A stretch of 64,000 nt of DNA. Source: Toxotes chatareus (Eukaryota > Chordata > Actinopteri > Toxotidae). This document shows, in pieces, positions 60,481-64,000 of the stretch. The stretch spans positions 8,501,241 through 8,565,240 of the forward strand of contig CM028894.1 of the NCBI GenBank assembly GCA_016801885.1, written 5' to 3'. Below the pieces are notes generated by a model. That model was given only the letters and a program-made list of their open reading frames with translations, searched no databases and was not told the origin of the DNA. Numbering within the stretch: the first letter of the stretch is position 1; each line of letters starts with the position of its first letter. A program made the translations under genes and the position numbers.

Positions 60481-62159
60481 GCCGTTTTTTCGCCATAAAA
60501 AGTCAAAATTTTTTCGACCTCAAAATGTCATAAAAACGTCATAGTATAGTATATGCCGTTTTTTCGCCAAAAAGTCAAAATTTTTTTCGACCTCAAAATG
60601 TCATAAAAAACGTCATAGTATAGTATGCCGTTTTTTCGGCAAAAAGTCAAAATTTTTTTCACCTCAAAATGTCATAAAAACGTCATAGTATAGTATGCCG
60701 TTTTTTTTCGGCCAAAAAGTCAAAATTTTTTCGGACCTCAAAATGTCAAAAAACGTCATAGTATAGTATGCCGCTTTTTTTTCGGCCAAAAAAGTCAAAA
60801 ATTTTTTTCGACCTCAAAATGTCATAAAAAACGTCATAGTATAGTATGCCGCTTTTTTTTCGCCAAAAAGTCAAAATTTTTTTCCACCTCAAAATGTCAT
60901 AAAAAAACGTCATAGTATAGTATGCGCGTTTTTTTCGCCAAAAAGTTTTTTCGCCTCAAAATGTCATAAAAAAGTCATAAAATTTTTTTCGACTCAAAAT
61001 GTCATAAAAACGTCATAGTATAGTATGCCGTTTTTTTTCGCCCAAAAAGTCAAATTTTTTTTCACCTCAAAATGTCATAAAAAAACGTCATAGTATAGTA
61101 TATGCCGTTTTTTCGCCAAAAAAGTCAAAATTTTTTTTCGACCTCAAAATGTCATAAAAAACGTCATAGTATAGTATAGTATGCCGTTTTTTCGCCAAAA
61201 AAGTCAAATTTTTTTCGACTCAAAATGTCATAAAAAACGTCATAGTATAGTATGCCGTTTTTTTCGGCCAAAAAAGTCAAATTTTTTTTCGACCTCAAAA
61301 TGTCATAAAAAACGTCATAGTATAGTATGCCGTTTTTTCGGCCAAAAAGTCAAAAATTTTTTCACCTCAAAATGTCATAAAAAACGTCATAGTATAGTAT
61401 GCCGTTTTTTTCGGCCAAAAAAAGTCAAAATTTTTTTCCGCCTCAAAATGTCATAAAAAACGTCATAGTATAGTATGCCGTTTTTTTCGGCCAAAAAGTC
61501 AAAAATTTTTTCGACCTCAAAATGTCATAAAAAACGTCATAGTATAGTATGCCGTTTTTTTTCGCCAAAAAAGTCAAAATTTTTTTTTCGACCTCAAAAT
61601 GTCATAAAAAACGTCATAGTATAGTATGCCGTTTTTTGACAAAAAGTCAAAATTTTTTTCGACCTCAAAATGTCATAAAAAACGTCATAGTATAGTATGC
61701 CGTTTTTTGGATGTCATAAAAAGTCATAAATTTTTTTCGACCTCAAAATGTCATGTCAAAAACGTCATAGTATAGTATGCCGTTTTTTTCGCCCAAAAAA
61801 AAGTCAATTTTTTTTCACCTCAAAATGTCATAAAAAACGTCATAGTATAGTATGCCGCTTTTTTTCGCCAAAAAAGTCAAATTTTTTTTCGACTCAAAAT
61901 GTCATAAAAAACGTCATAGTATAGTATAGTATGCGTTTTTTTGGCCAAAAAAGTCAAAATTTTTTTCGACTCAAAATGTCAAAAAACGTCATAGTATAGT
62001 ATAGTATGCCGTTTTTTTTCGCCAAAAAAAGTCAAAATTTTTTCGACCTCAAAATGTCATAAAAAACGTCATAGTATAGTATGCCGTTTTTTTCGCCAAA
62101 AAGTCAAAATTTTTTTCGACCTCAAAATGTCATAAAAAACGTCATAGTATAGTATGCCG

Positions 62160-62400
62160 TTTTTTATGCAAAAAGTCAAATTTTTTTTTCGCCAAAAAAG
62201 TCAAAATTTTTAGTATGCGACAAAAAGTCAAAATGTCATCAAAATGTCAAAAACGTCATAGTATAGTATGCCGTTTTTTTTTTTCGCCAAAAAGTCAAAA
62301 TTTTTTTTTTTCATAAAAAACTCATAGTAACGTCATAGTATAGTATTTTTTGTCATAAAAAAAAATGTCATCAAAAAAAAACGTCATAGTATAGTATGCC
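62160..62400 (+). repeat. Scrambled monomer patch
   Basis: About 240 bases with broken units, repeated GTCAAAATGTCATC pieces and missing CGTCATAG modules between normal flanking units. Confidence 0.7.
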
Positions 62401-64000
62401 GTTTTTTTCGGGCAAAAAAAAGTCAAAAATTTTTTCGACCTCAAAATGTCATAAAAAACGTCATAGTATAGTATGCCGTTTTTTTCAAAATGTCATAAAA
62501 GTCATAAAATTTTTTTCCGCCTCAAAATGTCATAAAAAAACGTCATAGTATAGTATGCCGTTTTTTTTCGACAAAAAGTCAAAATTTTTTTCGACCTCAA
62601 AATGTCATAAAAAACGTCATAGTATAGTATGCCGTTTTTTCCGACCTCAAAATGTCATAAAAAAACGTCATAGTATAGTATGCCGTTTTTTTCGGCCAAA
62701 AAAAGTCAAAATTTTTTTCGACCTCAAAATGTCATAAAAAACGTCATAGTATAGTATGCCGTTTTTTTCGGCCAAAAAAAGTCAAAAATTTTTTCGACCT
62801 CAAAATGTCATAAAAAAACGTCATAGTATAGTATGCGTTTTTTTTCGCCAAAAAGTCAAAATTTTTTTCGACCTCAAAATGTCATAAAAAAACGTCATAG
62901 TATAGTATGCCGTTTTTTTCGGCCAAAAAAAGTCAAATTTTTTTCACCTCAAAATGTCATAAAAAACGTCATAGTATAGTATGCCGTTTTTTTCGCCAAA
63001 AAGTCAAAATTTTTTCACCTCAAAATGTCATAAAAACGCGTCATAGTATAGTATGCCGTTTTTTTTCGCCAAAAAGTCAAAATTTTTTCGACTCAAAATG
63101 TCATATAAAAACGTCATAGTATATGCCGTTTTTTCGGCCAAAAAGTCAAATTTTTTTTCACCTCAAAATGTCATAAAAAACGTCATAGTATAGTATATGC
63201 GTTTTTTTCAAAAAAACAAAAAGTCATAAAAAACATTTTTCGACCTCAAAATGTCATAAAAAACGTCATAGTATAGTATGCCGTTTTTTTCGGCCAAAAA
63301 AAGTCAAAATTTTTTTCGGACTCAAAATGTCATAAAAAACGTCATAGTATAGTATGCCGTTTTTTTCGGCCAAAAAAAGTCAAAATTTTTTTCCGCCTCA
63401 AAATGTCATAAAAAACGTCATATTATAGTATGCCGCTTTTTTCGGCCAAAAAGTCAAAAAATTTTTTCGACCTCAAAATGTCATAAAAACGTCATAGTAT
63501 AGTATGCGTTTTTTTCGAAAAAAAGTCAAAATTTTTTTTCGACCTCAAAATGTCATATAAAAACGTCATAGTATAGTATGCCCTTTTTTCGCCAAAAAGT
63601 CAAAAAAGTTTTTTTCGACCTCAAAATGTCATCAAAAAACGTCATAGTATAGTATGCCGTTTTTTCGCCAAAAAGTCAAAAATTTTTTCGACCTCAAAAT
63701 GTCATAAAAAACGTCATAGTATAGTATGCCGTTTTTTTCGGCCAAAAAGTCAAAAATTTTTTTCACCTCAAAATGTCATAAAAACGTCATAGTATAGTAT
63801 GCGCTTTTTTTCGGCCAAAAAGTCAAATTTTTTTCCGCCTCAAAATGTCATAAAAAACGTCATAGTATAGTATGCTTTTTTTTTTCACAAAAAGTCAAAA
63901 TTTTTTTCGACTCAAAATGTCATAAAAACGTCATAGTATAGTATGCCGCAAAAAAGTTTTTTCGGGCCAAAAAGTCAAAATTTTTTCCACCTCAAAATGT

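Larger units (their letters stand above)
49118..64000 (+). repeat. Satellite array, about 76-bp monomer, about 190 copies, open-ended
   Basis: A head-to-tail array fills the rest of the window and continues past its end. A typical monomer consists, in order, of CCTCAAAATGTCAT, AAAAAACGTCATAG, TATAGTATGCCG, T7, CGGCC, A7, GTCAAA and a T6-T9 run that ends in CCAC, CCGC, CGGA, CGAC or CAC before the next CTCAAAATG. Spacing between successive CCTC landmarks in the first units is 75-76 bp. G+C is about 32%, yet each unit has three or four CpGs. The ORFs of 60-118 codons in the array repeat SKCHKKRHSIVCRFF-type wording only because the period is sometimes a multiple of three after indels; they are not genes. 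The length and homogeneity fit a heterochromatic satellite such as pericentromeric or other tandem blocks, but location on the chromosome cannot be told from here. Confidence 0.97.
52280..64000 (+). repeat. Length-heterogeneous part of the array
   Basis: From here many units read TTCGCCAAAAAGTC where earlier ones read TTCGGCCAAAAAAAGTC, and A/T runs vary widely. Full-form units still appear in patches (for example about 56,150-56,345, 57,355-57,470, 59,290-59,330, 62,690-62,790 and 63,290-63,400). Units with an extra GTATA step occur near 52,980, 53,745, 57,180, 58,955, 61,170, 61,920 and 61,995. Confidence 0.85.

Noticed and set aside
49201..63119. ORFs of 60-118 codons with repeated SKCHKKRHSIVCRFF wording, resembling a repeat protein
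   Set aside because: They are translations of the satellite monomer. The frame persists only where unit length happens to be a multiple of three, and stops appear wherever run lengths change.
49118..64000. CRISPR-like array
   Set aside because: The intervals between conserved parts are the same sequence in every unit, not unique spacers, and the host context is vertebrate.
49118..64000. CENP-B box in the satellite
   Set aside because: No TTCGNNNNANNCGGG match can be made; TTCGGCC is followed by A7 and GTC.

Overview
This window looks like nuclear DNA from a ray-finned fish, probably a percomorph teleost. It is AT-rich and crowded with (CA)n/(TG)n and (GA)n microsatellites, long polypurine and polypyrimidine stretches, and fragments of repeats I recognise as common in teleosts: Tc1/mariner pieces, a hAT/MITE-like repeat and a LINE-like repeat. 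There is nothing prokaryotic here: no operons, no dense ORFs and no recognisable protein-coding gene.

Positions 1 to about 49,117 are non-coding sequence, either intergenic or a large intron. The best gene evidence is two plus-strand segments framed by splice-like signals: 45,779-45,976 (198 bp, several short ORFs, probably untranslated leader) and 48,930-49,010 (81 bp, one open frame, starts with CCAAT/GC-box-like motifs). Two weaker exon-like segments lie at 33,371-33,532 (+) and 43,560-43,615 (-). Identified repeats include a TIR-bounded Tc1-type element at 6,932-7,278, a decayed Tc1 transposase C-terminus at about 31,895-32,165 (-), a teleost dispersed element at about 20,536-20,995 and a LINE-like piece at about 36,988-37,165. 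Three perfect inverted repeats with 14, 12 and 9 bp arms stand out in otherwise unique DNA.

From about 49,118 to the window end (almost 15 kb, and still running) the sequence is one tandem array of a monomer of about 76 bp, roughly 190 copies. The monomer is made of self-complementary A/T-tract modules around CG-containing cores, and it is rich in CpG although only about 32% G+C. The left edge keeps divergent, possibly ancestral monomers. From about 49.4 to 52.3 kb the array is clean, and it contains a duplicated run of variant monomers offset by about 1.88 kb. After about 52.3 kb many copies are shortened in homopolymers and in the GGCC core, and some patches are scrambled. Comparing the two halves of the duplication suggests that much of this later heterogeneity is assembly or consensus error. 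This satellite is the most unusual thing in the window. I cannot say from memory whether it has been described.
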